From NCBI GenBank assembly GCA_017510605.1, contig JAFWMQ010000017.1, positions 124,001 through 188,000 on the forward strand: a stretch of 64,000 bases of DNA, in the 5' to 3' direction. Below, one piece after another: positions 7,401 through 15,629 of the stretch; positions within the stretch are counted from its first letter, which is position 1, and each line of letters starts with the position of its first letter. Source of the stretch: Clostridiales bacterium. Lineage in GTDB: Bacteria; Bacillota; Clostridia; Saccharofermentanales; Saccharofermentanaceae. The notes beneath the pieces were generated by a model. The model was given only the letters and a program-made list of their open reading frames with translations, was not told where the DNA came from and did not search any database. The position numbers and the translations under genes are program-made.

Positions 7401-8789
7401 ATGTCGAGAATCCGTCATCTTGGAAAGAAAACAGCCAGTCTTTTATTGTGCGCTGCTTTGGCGTGCCTGTTATTTTCGGGCTGTAAAAAAGGTGATGACA
7501 TGTTCCCGTCGATTGCATCTCCCTCTGATCAGACAGGACATGCCAAGGGGCCGGACGAGACGGAAGAAGAATCCGTTGAAAGCGATATTTGCCAGCTGAG
7601 TGTGGCGCTTCCTTATTCCGACCAGACGATCCAATGCCTGGCTGCGATGCATTATTGCAAGATGAACGGGCTTTGGGACAGTTCGGATACCGGACTTACG
7701 ATCGACACTGATTTTCTGTCTTCTGTGGCAACTAATTATGTGATTACTAATATCGGATGCGGAAGCACGGGCGCGACTCTTGATACTATCAGGACGTGGT
7801 ATGGTGATACCGAGATGCCGGACCTGTTTCTGACCCAAGACAGTAATGCTGTCTGGAAGGCCGGCTATGTAACAGAACTTAACTCATATCTTGCAGATAA
7901 CACTTATCTTAATAATCAGAGCATTTATACAAGGGCTTTGACTGAGGACTCCGAGAATGGGATCTTCTATGCCGTACCTCATTATTGTGCTGCCAGGATC
8001 GTAATGGGTAATGTGGAGTTTATTCCTTCCGAGAGCGGAAAGCTTCAGACGAAGAATACAACTGATGATCTGAAAAAGTATCTGGAGGGAATATGCGCAG
8101 AGTATGATTCATGTGCAGGATTTGCATCCGCTTACGGACTTATTCCTTATCTGGGTTCAGCATTTAACGGCGATGTCCCTACATCGTATATGGTCCATGA
8201 TGAATATGTAAAAGACAAGGAACCGGCTAAAGAAATAATTGCCGGTGCATCTTCTTATGTAAGAGACTTTTATAATTCAGCATATGCTTTGGACCTGATC
8301 GACGGCGCTGATCCTGTTTATTCCAGAAAGGCTGCTTTGTGGACTGATTCTTCGGCTAATATCAAAGCATGGTCAGAGTATTATCCGGGAAGTCTTTATC
8401 TTCTGCACCTGCCTTGTGATGATGCTTCGAATGTCGGTGTTCCTTATATCAGTACTTATTCTCTTTGTGTTGCAAAGAGTTGTCCTAACAGCAGATTTGC
8501 TTCAGAATTCGCTGCTTTCATTTCTTATGATCCCGATGCGCAGCTTCTTATCTACAGGCTCGAAAATATGACCGGACTGATGCCTCTTACGAGAAATGAC
8601 GCGATCTGGGATCTGATCTCGGATGACGTTCTTTTCGGGCATATGGCATCAGACTTCAGACAGACTATGGACAATGCTGTTTACTGTCCTGATTCTTATG
8701 ACAGCAAGTTGTTTACCAAGACCAATGAATACACTGCGGAATATGTAAAACAGGATGATGATTTTGATCCGGAGAAGTGCTATGGCTGA
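7401..8789 (+). CDS. Extracellular solute-binding lipoprotein, orphan
   Basis: The 462-residue protein starts with a lipoprotein signal peptide ending in lipobox FSGC (Cys near residue 28), then a short acidic linker. The rest resembles family 1 extracellular solute-binding proteins: a segment MPDLFLTQDSNAVWKAGYVTEL in the usual place for 'target location' contacts, a FYAVPHY hinge-like region, and helices near the end such as FASEFAAFISYDPDAQ. Such proteins deliver sugars or peptides to ABC importers, but no permease or ATPase gene is nearby, so the ligand cannot be guessed. GGAGG lies 4 bases before ATG 7401 and TATAAT lies at 7377-7382. The 3' end overlaps the next gene by 8 bases, suggesting translational coupling. 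Confidence 0.75.
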   Translation: MSRIRHLGKKTASLLLCAALACLLFSGCKKGDDMFPSIASPSDQTGHAKGPDETEEESVESDICQLSVALPYSDQTIQCLAAMHYCKMNGLWDSSDTGLTIDTDFLSSVATNYVITNIGCGSTGATLDTIRTWYGDTEMPDLFLTQDSNAVWKAGYVTELNSYLADNTYLNNQSIYTRALTEDSENGIFYAVPHYCAARIVMGNVEFIPSESGKLQTKNTTDDLKKYLEGICAEYDSCAGFASAYGLIPYLGSAFNGDVPTSYMVHDEYVKDKEPAKEIIAGASSYVRDFYNSAYALDLIDGADPVYSRKAALWTDSSANIKAWSEYYPGSLYLLHLPCDDASNVGVPYISTYSLCVAKSCPNSRFASEFAAFISYDPDAQLLIYRLENMTGLMPLTRNDAIWDLISDDVLFGHMASDFRQTMDNAVYCPDSYDSKLFTKTNEYTAEYVKQDDDFDPEKCYG

Positions 8790-9864
8790 CATAATAGATC
8801 TTCGAAAAATCCGAATAGCAGACAGTTCCGAGCTTCGCAGGAGAGGCCTGATGGAAGGTACTGTCAAATACATAGAAGATGACATAAGGTCTTTCGGTAC
8901 AGGAAGTCAGGGAGAAGCCCTTGTAGCCGCTAAAGATAATGTTATCTATGCGCTTGTAAAGCTCTTCAGACCTGACAGAAGGAACTGCAGAGCCCATATT
9001 GAATTTGTTTTCGCGAATGATGCGAATGCTGATACTCAGAGCGGCATAATAGATGCGGTCTTAAGGTATTGTTTTCTCGAAGAGTATTATCACAAGGTAA
9101 CTGTTATCTGCAACCACGGGAATGAAGGTCTGGAGAGGATCCTTACGGGTGCGGGATTTGTTCAGGAAGCTGTTCTGAGGGACGAGGTCAGACTTAAGAA
9201 CGGGTTCGAAGATGCCGGCCTCTATGCGATGCTTTCTTACGAATATCCGAAATACAATTTATGCTTTGTTCCGTTTGAGCGCGGTGTCGCGATGGTATCG
9301 GGAGGCAATGATTATATTGATTCGATCAGACTTTTCCATTACGGACAGGAGATAACGGAACCGTTTGCGAGGAATATTGCCGGAGCCCTTGGTCTCCTTG
9401 ATACAAACGGAGGCCTTGCCAGGAACGATGACGGAAGATACAACCTGGAAGAAGACCAGCTTAAGTTTATTCCTGACGAGCTTGCAAAAGCTTATGTGGA
9501 GCTTAAGGAATATTTCGAGAGCATGAGGGCAGGCTTTGATCTAAACGTAAGATTCAGCGTAGGCACGCCGTTCCAGAAGCGTGTCTGGAACGCGCTTAAT
9601 TCGATTCCTTACGGCGGGACTGCAAGCTACGAAGATATTGCTCTTATGCTTACTGACGGAAATCTTCCGGAAGCCCGGAAGATCACCAGGGCAGTCGGTG
9701 CCGCATGCTCTGATAATCCTGTTGCCGTCGTGGTTCCGTGCCACCGTGTAATCGGTAAAGACGGAAGCATCGTCGGATATTCCGCAGGTATCGACATAAA
9801 GGACTATCTGCTCCTGCACGAGAGCTTTACGGCGATAACCCCGCTTATATCCAAGGAGGTATAA
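8782..9864 (+). CDS. GNAT acetyltransferase fused to O6-alkylguanine-DNA alkyltransferase (Ogt)
   Basis: The C-terminal ~85 residues are a methylated-DNA-cysteine methyltransferase domain: FQKRVWNALNSIPYGGTASYEDIA, then VVVPCHRVIG with the alkyl-acceptor Cys near residue 320, and GSIVGYSAGI. This suicidal protein removes alkyl groups from O6-alkylguanine. The N-terminal ~160 residues look like a GNAT acyltransferase (EYYHKVTVICNHGNEGLERILTGAGFVQEAVLRDEVR resembles the late acetyl-CoA-binding and C-terminal strands), followed by a middle region of about 110 residues I cannot name. I chose ATG 8782, with GGAG 7 bases upstream, over an earlier in-frame ATG at 8755 inside the preceding gene. It may be a repair protein with an attached modification or sensing domain; no AdaA-type DNA-binding domain is seen. 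Confidence 0.8.
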   Translation: MADIIDLRKIRIADSSELRRRGLMEGTVKYIEDDIRSFGTGSQGEALVAAKDNVIYALVKLFRPDRRNCRAHIEFVFANDANADTQSGIIDAVLRYCFLEEYYHKVTVICNHGNEGLERILTGAGFVQEAVLRDEVRLKNGFEDAGLYAMLSYEYPKYNLCFVPFERGVAMVSGGNDYIDSIRLFHYGQEITEPFARNIAGALGLLDTNGGLARNDDGRYNLEEDQLKFIPDELAKAYVELKEYFESMRAGFDLNVRFSVGTPFQKRVWNALNSIPYGGTASYEDIALMLTDGNLPEARKITRAVGAACSDNPVAVVVPCHRVIGKDGSIVGYSAGIDIKDYLLLHESFTAITPLISKEV

Positions 9865-9868
9865 AGAA

Positions 9869-10489
9869 TTGGCTAAGCACGATAAAGTTGAAGTCGGGAT
9901 CTCAACCATACTTAATCCCGTACCTGTTGTTATGATCTCGTCTGCAGGTCTTGACGGACGTCCCAACATCATGACGGCCGCCTGGGCCGGAACCGTAAAT
10001 TCAGAACCGCCCATGATCTCGGTCAGTATCCGGAAATCAAGATACTCGCACAAGCTTATCTCGGAGACAGGAGAGTTCGTCGTAAACCTGGTTTCCAAGT
10101 CTCTTTGCAAGGCCTGTGATTACTGCGGTGTCAGGGGCGGAGAGAAAGAAGACAAGTTTGCATCATGCTCTCTTACTCCGGTAAAAGCTGAAGGCCTTGA
10201 GCATGCTTATGCGATCAAGGAAGCACCGGTGTCGATCTCATGCGTTGTAAAAAGTGTCACCGAACTCGGTTCCCACGATATGTTCATAGGTGAGATCAAG
10301 GGTGTCACGGCTGATTCGTATCTTCTGGATGAGAATGGCAAACTCTGTCTTGAGAATGCAAGACTTGTTGCATACAATCACGGGGAGTATTATCTCCTGG
10401 GCGAGAAGCTCGGCTTCTTCGGCTATTCGGTTGCCAAGGAAGACGTGATCAAGAGAAGAATGGGAAAGGATACCGGAAAAAAGAAATGA
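9869..10489 (+). CDS. Flavin reductase-like FMN-binding protein
   Basis: The 206-residue protein has the split-barrel flavin reductase features: N-terminal PVVMISSAG..GRPNIMTAAW, then PPMISVSIRKSRYSHKLI, TGEFVVNLVS and DYCGVRGGEKEDKF, and later HDMFIGEIKGV. The family binds FMN and uses NAD(P)H, or serves as an uncharacterised redox protein. The start is a TTG at 9869, nine bases after a perfect AAGGAGG that overlaps the end of the preceding gene. Its own stop overlaps the next start (ATGA), so 8782-11046 is likely one translationally linked unit. Confidence 0.85.
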   Translation: MAKHDKVEVGISTILNPVPVVMISSAGLDGRPNIMTAAWAGTVNSEPPMISVSIRKSRYSHKLISETGEFVVNLVSKSLCKACDYCGVRGGEKEDKFASCSLTPVKAEGLEHAYAIKEAPVSISCVVKSVTELGSHDMFIGEIKGVTADSYLLDENGKLCLENARLVAYNHGEYYLLGEKLGFFGYSVAKEDVIKRRMGKDTGKKK

Positions 10490-11046
10490 AGTTCAAAGGC
10501 ATCACTAAAGTCCACGAGGGACGTTTTATAACTGCATATAACGCTGAATACGAGACAGAGGCAGGTAATAAGAAGATATACGAACTGGTCTCAAGAGATA
10601 AGAATATTACCTCTCTTGAAGATCTTAAGCGCGCGAAATGCGATGCCGTCGTTCTTATAATCACTAGTACCGACGGTGAGAAGATACTGATCAGCAAAGA
10701 ATACAGGATGGCAGTCGGAGGGTTTGCTTATAATTTCCCGGCCGGCCTGATAGATGAGGGCGAGGATCCTGAGGAAGCAGCTGAAAGAGAGTTATGGGAA
10801 GAAACAGGCTTGAAGCTCGTTTCCATTGAGGAAGTCCTGCCCATGAGTTTTTCGGGCGTAGGCGTAACCAATGAGAAGAGCTGCTGCGTGATCGGCAAGG
10901 CTGAGGGCGAGTTTGCCCCTAGCACATCTGATGAGGAAGAGATCGAAGCGCGTTGGTACACCAAGGAAGAAGTAAAAGAACTATTGAAGCAGACCAACTT
11001 CGCGGCAAGAACCCAGGCATACTGCCATTGGTGGGCGAAGTCGTAA
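10486..11046 (+). CDS. Nudix hydrolase, ADP-ribose pyrophosphatase-like
   Basis: A Nudix box is plain: G-L-I-D-E-G-E-D-P-E-E then AAERELWEETGL, matching GX5EX7REUXEEXGU, at about residues 85-108. The 186-residue size and the upstream strands resemble ADP-ribose pyrophosphatase (NudF/YqkG) enzymes, which split ADP-ribose to AMP and ribose-5-phosphate. Substrate cannot be proven by eye. ATG 10486 overlaps the preceding stop as ATGA. It converges on a minus-strand lipoprotein gene with only 10 bases between. Confidence 0.88.
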   Translation: MKFKGITKVHEGRFITAYNAEYETEAGNKKIYELVSRDKNITSLEDLKRAKCDAVVLIITSTDGEKILISKEYRMAVGGFAYNFPAGLIDEGEDPEEAAERELWEETGLKLVSIEEVLPMSFSGVGVTNEKSCCVIGKAEGEFAPSTSDEEEIEARWYTKEEVKELLKQTNFAARTQAYCHWWAKS

Positions 11047-11056
11047 TATTCGCTGA

Positions 11057-11650
11057 TCAAGCGAACTGAATGTTCTTTACGATCTTATCCACTTCTTTGT
11101 CGTTTATGCCGGTAATCGTGAACAAAACCAACAAACCGTTATCCTGGAAAAAATAGAGCTGAAGCGTTGCTACGTCTCTGCCGTTGTTATCCAGCACGGA
11201 CTTAATTCCACGACAGGTTTTGCCGCTTACCGTGAAGTCAAGGTATTCCATGCTTTTAATGGGATATTTCGAGGTGCTGTTCCATTCTTCAAGTGTGTGT
11301 TCTTTCATTGCGTCTGCTTTCAGACGCTCATCAAGTACATAATCGATCTTAATGCTAGCTTTTTTCTCCCACACAAACCAGGGACCGTCTATGTCTATGT
11401 CTGTATAGTCACACATTAAAATGTTTCTCTTGTCGGAATCAGGCCATTCGGCACTATACTTGCCGGATAACTTAAATGCTACTCCGCCGACGTGGCTGAT
11501 ATATCTGTCACCTTCGATAGTTCCCGCAACATCTCCGACAGTAATGGTCTCAGGATCAAGCGGTACGGTGGTAACCGGTTCCTGAACTGAACTGCAGCCG
11601 GCCATCAGCATGACTGCGGCGGACAGAATGATGGCAATGATCCTTTTCAT
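11057..11650 (-). CDS. Small lipoprotein of unknown function
   Basis: The 197-residue protein begins MKRIIAIILSAAVMLMAGC, a clear lipoprotein signal with Cys19 as the lipid anchor. The mature part is mostly beta-strand-like, with WPDSDKRNILMCDYTD and YLDFTVSGKTCRGIKSVLDN, and ends in a strand LYFFQDNGLLVLFTITG followed by a helix. This pattern resembles small PsbP/DUF-type surface proteins, but I do not recognise a family. On the minus strand a GGGAGA ribosome binding site precedes ATG 11650, and TATAAT lies at 11706-11701. It is transcribed alone, convergent with the Nudix gene. Confidence 0.8.
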   Translation of the reverse strand: MKRIIAIILSAAVMLMAGCSSVQEPVTTVPLDPETITVGDVAGTIEGDRYISHVGGVAFKLSGKYSAEWPDSDKRNILMCDYTDIDIDGPWFVWEKKASIKIDYVLDERLKADAMKEHTLEEWNSTSKYPIKSMEYLDFTVSGKTCRGIKSVLDNNGRDVATLQLYFFQDNGLLVLFTITGINDKEVDKIVKNIQFA

Positions 11651-11902
11651 GAATAATCTCCCTTATCGAAAAATCAATTATTTTTTCGGGTTCCGGGATA
11701 ATTATATCATGCAATAGTTATCCTGATGATTTTGGACTATTGCTTTTAGGATGAAGCGGCAGGTAAGTGCTCTATGCATTAAAGTTCAAATATAAGCAAT
11801 TTGGTGCATAGATTAAGGGATTAACTCCGTGAATGGTTACTGGGCAGGACAAAGCACATGATATAATGTACAGATCATAATATACGGGGATTAGGAGGAA
11901 GT

Positions 11903-12457
11903 ATGAAGAAGCCGGGGACACAGAGGATAGAGACTGAAAGACTGATACTCAGGAGATTCGTTATTGAAGATGCTGATGATATGTTCAGCGGGTGGTGCAA
12001 CGATCCGGAAGTGTCAAAATATCTGACCTGGCCGCCGCATGGAAGCGCCGAAGTGACAAGATCTTTATTGAATGCCTGGATCCCCGAGTATGAGAAAGGC
12101 GATTATTTCAACTGGGTAATGGAGCTTAAAGAGACCAGGAAGATAATCGGCAATATTTCCGTTGTCCAGGTCAGGGAGGATATCGGCGAAGCACTCATCG
12201 GGTATTGCATGTCCAGGGAACACTGGGGTAACGAGTACATGCCTGAGGCTTTGAAAGCCGTTATTGATTTCCTTTTTGATGTTGCGGAAATGAACAGGGT
12301 TTGCGCTACTCATGACGTCAACAACCCGAAGTCCGGGCGTGTCATGCAGAAGGCAGGCATGAAATATGAGGGAACGCTGCGGCAGGCGGGACTCAACATG
12401 CAGGGCATCTGCGACTCTGTTTGTTATTCATTGATCAGGAGCGACCGCGAAAAGTAA
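11903..12457 (+). CDS. GNAT acetyltransferase, RimJ/RimL type
   Basis: The N-terminus KPGTQRIETERLILRRF is the hallmark of the RimJ/RimL branch (ETERL..R). Further motifs are NWVMELKETRKIIGNISV, IGYCMSREHWGNEYMPEALKAVIDFLF and the acetyl-CoA-binding end CATHDVNNPKSGRVMQKAGMKYEGTLRQ. These enzymes acetylate protein N-termini or small amines using acetyl-CoA; the target is unknown here. AGGAGG precedes ATG 11903 and TATAAT is at 11862-11867. It seems monocistronic. The intergenic stretch 11651-11902 otherwise shows only these promoter elements. Confidence 0.88.
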   Translation: MKKPGTQRIETERLILRRFVIEDADDMFSGWCNDPEVSKYLTWPPHGSAEVTRSLLNAWIPEYEKGDYFNWVMELKETRKIIGNISVVQVREDIGEALIGYCMSREHWGNEYMPEALKAVIDFLFDVAEMNRVCATHDVNNPKSGRVMQKAGMKYEGTLRQAGLNMQGICDSVCYSLIRSDREK

Positions 12458-12482
12458 CGGCAATCCTGACAAGTAAAAATAC

Positions 12483-12511
12483 TTGACACACACTTTTTCC
12501 TTTGTTATTAT
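12483..12511 (+). promoter_or_regulatory. Sigma-A promoter of the ylxM-ffh-rpsP operon
   Basis: TTGACA (12483-12488), a 17-base spacer and TATTAT (12506-12511) make a near-consensus promoter. Transcription would start near 12518, about 27 bases before the ylxM start. Confidence 0.88.
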
Positions 12512-12544
12512 GTGCAGGCTTGTATAGAGGAGGTCTGCCTTTAA

Positions 12545-12871
12545 ATGCGCGAAAAATCAGTAAGAACAGATCTTTTGCTCGATTTCTACGGCAATCTTCT
12601 TACGCCCAAGATGAGGCGCACTTGCGAGAGTTACTACAACGATGATCTGACTTTGGCTGAGATCGCCGAAGCGGAGGGTATCTCAAGGCAAGGCGTGCAT
12701 GACACTGTCAAGCGGGCGGAAAAGCAGCTTGAAGAGTATGAGGAGAAGTTAGGTCTTCTGGAGCTTTTCGAGAAGCAGCAGGCAAAAGCCAAAAAGGCTC
12801 TGGCGCACCTTAACAGCGGTGATACCGATGAGGCTGCCAAAGAACTTGAAGAATTAATAGAGGAAATGTAA
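12545..12871 (+). CDS. ylxM: YlxM family helix-turn-helix protein (UPF0122)
   Basis: YlxM is a small SRP-associated protein always found upstream of ffh in Bacillota. The 108 residues contain a sigma-region-4-like helix-turn-helix, LTLAEIAEAEGISRQGVHDTVKRAEKQL (about residues 35-62), preceded by LLDFYGNLLTPKMR and followed by a charged helix ending EELEELIEEM. It may bind DNA or the SRP RNA. GAGGAGG lies 11 bases before ATG 12545. It ends four bases before the ffh start. Confidence 0.93.
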   Translation: MREKSVRTDLLLDFYGNLLTPKMRRTCESYYNDDLTLAEIAEAEGISRQGVHDTVKRAEKQLEEYEEKLGLLELFEKQQAKAKKALAHLNSGDTDEAAKELEELIEEM

Positions 12872-12875
12872 TAAC

Positions 12876-14432
12876 GTGTTTGAGAGCTTATCGCAAAAGC
12901 TTCAGAATATAACCTCAAAGATGCGCGGCAAGGCCCGCGTAAGTGAGAGCGACATCAAAGACATGATGCGCGAGATCCGTATGGCGCTGCTTGAGGCAGA
13001 CGTCAACTACGGTGTTGTAAAAGAATTTGTTGCCGATATGACCGAGAAGTGCAAGGGCGCTGATGTTCAGAAGTCCTTTACACCCGGTCAGCAGATAGTA
13101 AAGATCGTAAGAGATTCACTGACCGATCTTTTGGGCGGTGAAGAAGGCGAAGAAAAGCTCAATGTTTCATCTTCCGGTTTCAATACGATTATCTTATACG
13201 GTCTCCAGGGTGCAGGTAAGACAACTACTGCAGCCAAGCTCGCCAAGCTCTTGAAGGAGAACGGCAAGAAGCCGATGTTAGTTTCCGTTGACGTACACAG
13301 ACCGGCAGCTGCACAGCAGCTTAAGGTATTAAGTGACAGCATCGGAGTTGAATGCTATATAGATCCTGAAGAGAAGAATGCTGTTAAGATCGCCAGAGAT
13401 GGTGAAGGCAAGGCAAGATATATGCTCTGCAATTATCTCATCATCGATACTGCGGGCCGTACGGTTGCAGACGAAGAACTCATGGAGGAACTCCGTGATA
13501 TTGCGGATGCGGTTAATCCCACCGAGAAGCTCCTTGTAGTCGATGCGATGATCGGTCAGGAAGCTGTTAATGTAGCGCAGATCTTCGAGCAGAACATCGG
13601 TATGGACGGCTTCATCATGACCAAGCTCGATGGTGATGCAAGAGGCGGCGCCGCACTTTCGATCCGTAAACTTACAAATAAGCCTATTAAATATATCTGT
13701 ACAGGCGAAAAGGTAGACGCTATCGAGAGATTCTATCCCCAGCGTATGGCTGACAGGATCCTCGGAATGGGCGATGTCGTAAGCCTTATCGAGAAGGCCC
13801 AGCAGAATATCGACGAGGAAGAGGCAATGAAGGCAATGGAACGCATGATGAGCAGTTCCTTTACTCTTGATGATCTCTATTCCCAGTTCGAACAGATGAA
13901 GAAGATGGGTTCTCTTAAGGACCTCGTTGGCATGATGCCCGGAGCCGCAGGTAAGATCAATGAGGAAGACCTTGATGACAGGATCGTTGACAGACAGATG
14001 GCGATAATCACTTCAATGACCAAGAAAGAGAGAAGATCACCTTCGATCCTTAATGCCAGCAGAAGAAAGAGAATCGCTGCAGGTGCCGGTGTTCAGGTAT
14101 CTGACGTTAATAAACTGATCAATCAGTACGAGCAGTCTGCAAAGCTCATGAAGCAGTTCAGCAATGGCAAGGGCGGATTTAAGATGCCCAAGGGATTTGC
14201 TAAACAGGCTGCCAAGATGGGCCTTAAGGGTGGCATGGGTAATATGGGCGGCATGGGTAACATGGGCGGCATGTCCGGCTTAGGCAATATGGGAGGAATG
14301 TCCGGCATGGGTTCAGGCTTCCCTCAGGGATTAGGAAGTCTCTCGGCTCCCAAAGAGGACTATGGTGATTATTCTTCAAGCGCTCCTGCAGGACGGCGTG
14401 ACCGCAAGAAAAAACGCAAAGGCAGAAGATAA
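12876..14432 (+). CDS. ffh: Signal recognition particle protein Ffh
   Basis: Ffh binds signal peptides and the SRP RNA and delivers nascent chains to the membrane receptor FtsY. N domain (1-90) and G domain follow in order: GLQGAGKTTTAAKLAKLL (G1, about 111-118), DVHRPAAAQQL, DTAGR (G3) and TKLDGDARGGAAL (G4 region). The methionine-rich M domain follows, with TSMTKKERRSP...NASRRKRIAAGAG. The end is odd: after the M domain, repeats of GGMGNMGGMG-type sequence (about 450-485) and a basic tail RRDRKKKRKGRR. At 518 residues it is about 70 longer than many Ffh. The start is a GTG at 12876, a few bases after ylxM. Confidence 0.96.
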   Translation: MFESLSQKLQNITSKMRGKARVSESDIKDMMREIRMALLEADVNYGVVKEFVADMTEKCKGADVQKSFTPGQQIVKIVRDSLTDLLGGEEGEEKLNVSSSGFNTIILYGLQGAGKTTTAAKLAKLLKENGKKPMLVSVDVHRPAAAQQLKVLSDSIGVECYIDPEEKNAVKIARDGEGKARYMLCNYLIIDTAGRTVADEELMEELRDIADAVNPTEKLLVVDAMIGQEAVNVAQIFEQNIGMDGFIMTKLDGDARGGAALSIRKLTNKPIKYICTGEKVDAIERFYPQRMADRILGMGDVVSLIEKAQQNIDEEEAMKAMERMMSSSFTLDDLYSQFEQMKKMGSLKDLVGMMPGAAGKINEEDLDDRIVDRQMAIITSMTKKERRSPSILNASRRKRIAAGAGVQVSDVNKLINQYEQSAKLMKQFSNGKGGFKMPKGFAKQAAKMGLKGGMGNMGGMGNMGGMSGLGNMGGMSGMGSGFPQGLGSLSAPKEDYGDYSSSAPAGRRDRKKKRKGRR

Positions 14433-14501
14433 AGTCGATCCCGTCATATATATGGCGCAGATTATAAAAAAATCAAAAATACATTTTTGGAGGAAAACAA
14501 A

Positions 14502-14744
14502 ATGGCAGTAAAGATTCGTTTAAGAAGAATGGGTAAGAAAAAGGCACCTTTCTATCGTGTAGTAGTTGCTGATTCCAGATACCCCAGAGACGGTCGTTTC
14601 ATTGAGGAGATCGGTTTCTATGATCCTATGAAGGAAACAGACAGTGTTAAGATCGATGCTGACGCAGCAAAGAAGTGGATCGCTAACGGAGCTCAGCCCA
14701 CAGATACAGTAAAGTCTCTTCTTAAGAAGCAGGGAATCATCTGA
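14502..14744 (+). CDS. rpsP: 30S ribosomal protein S16
   Basis: The 80-residue protein begins [19 protein letters not shown] and contains [21 protein letters not shown], the S16 signature. It binds 16S rRNA and helps assemble the 30S body. I chose ATG 14502, eight bases after GGAGG, rather than an in-frame codon at 14487 that lies inside the ribosome binding site. It follows ffh by 69 bases and precedes khpA in the conserved order. Confidence 0.98.
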   Translation: MAVKIRLRRMGKKKAPFYRVVVADSRYPRDGRFIEEIGFYDPMKETDSVKIDADAAKKWIANGAQPTDTVKSLLKKQGII

Positions 14745-14791
14745 TCAGTAATCAGTTGATTGCTCTAAAATTTTAGGAAGGAGAGCTTTAT

Positions 14792-15022
14792 ATGGACGAT
14801 TTATTGGTTTATATTGCCAAGGAACTTGTCAGCAATCCTGATGAGGTTAATGTAAAGAAGACAGAGCGCGGAAACACTGTTGTTTTCGAGCTGTCCGTTG
14901 CTCCCGAAGATACAGGAAAGATTATCGGCAAGAACGGTAAGAGAGCACAGGCTATCCGTTCGATAATGAAAGCTAAGTACCTCAAGGAAGGTAAGCGCGT
15001 TATAGTCGATATAGTAGGCTGA
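14792..15022 (+). CDS. khpA: KH-domain RNA-binding protein KhpA (YlqC)
   Basis: This 76-residue single-KH protein carries the GxxG loop as IIGKNGKRAQAIRSIM (about 48-63). KhpA works with KhpB in RNA binding and cell-division or elongation control in Bacillota. AAGGAGAG precedes ATG 14792. Its position between rpsP and rimM is the standard one. Confidence 0.95.
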   Translation: MDDLLVYIAKELVSNPDEVNVKKTERGNTVVFELSVAPEDTGKIIGKNGKRAQAIRSIMKAKYLKEGKRVIVDIVG

Positions 15023-15027
15023 TTCTT

Positions 15028-15552
15028 TTGGAAGAACTCATCATTATAGGAAAGATTACCGGCGCGCACGGCGTCCGCGGGGAACTGAAAGTTTACCCCT
15101 TAACGGACGACCCGCGCCGTTTCCTTAAGCTTAAGGAATGTTTTACCTACGGGCAGAATTTCGAGAAGCCCGAAGCTGCAGCATGCGCATCTGCAAGGCT
15201 CGACAGGGGGAACGTTCTTGTCAGATTGGAAGGTGTTCTCGACAGAGACAAAGCTGAGCTTTTGCGCGGAAGGTTCATTGCGGTCACGAGAGACAATGCC
15301 GTAAAGCTCAAGAAGGACAACTATTTCATAACGGATCTCAAGGGACTTAAGGTCATTGACGATGACAGAGGGGAAGTAGGAACAGTCATCGACTGTTTTG
15401 AGACAGGCCCCCAGTTCACATTGGAGATCAAACGTGACAAAAAGAAAAATCTAATGATCCCGTTCGTTAAAGCATACTGCTATGAAGTCAGTATCGGGAA
15501 CGGGTACATCAAGTGTAAGATGCCTGACGGCCTGTACGAACTTTACGACTGA
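15028..15552 (+). CDS. rimM: Ribosome maturation factor RimM
   Basis: RimM helps mature the 3' domain of 16S rRNA around S19. The 174 residues start with GKITGAHGVRGELKVYPLTDDPRRF, the typical N-terminal barrel, and have a PRC-barrel C-half with YFITDLKGLKVID and IPFVKAYC. The start is TTG 15028, five bases after the khpA stop; only a weak TAGG-like site precedes it, so it is probably translationally coupled to khpA. Confidence 0.95.
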   Translation: MEELIIIGKITGAHGVRGELKVYPLTDDPRRFLKLKECFTYGQNFEKPEAAACASARLDRGNVLVRLEGVLDRDKAELLRGRFIAVTRDNAVKLKKDNYFITDLKGLKVIDDDRGEVGTVIDCFETGPQFTLEIKRDKKKNLMIPFVKAYCYEVSIGNGYIKCKMPDGLYELYD

Positions 15553-15629
15553 CAGCATCATTCCTATTTATGGATATTATTCTTCATGGAATACGTTGGT
15601 TTCCAACGATAACGGGGAGGGAATAATAC

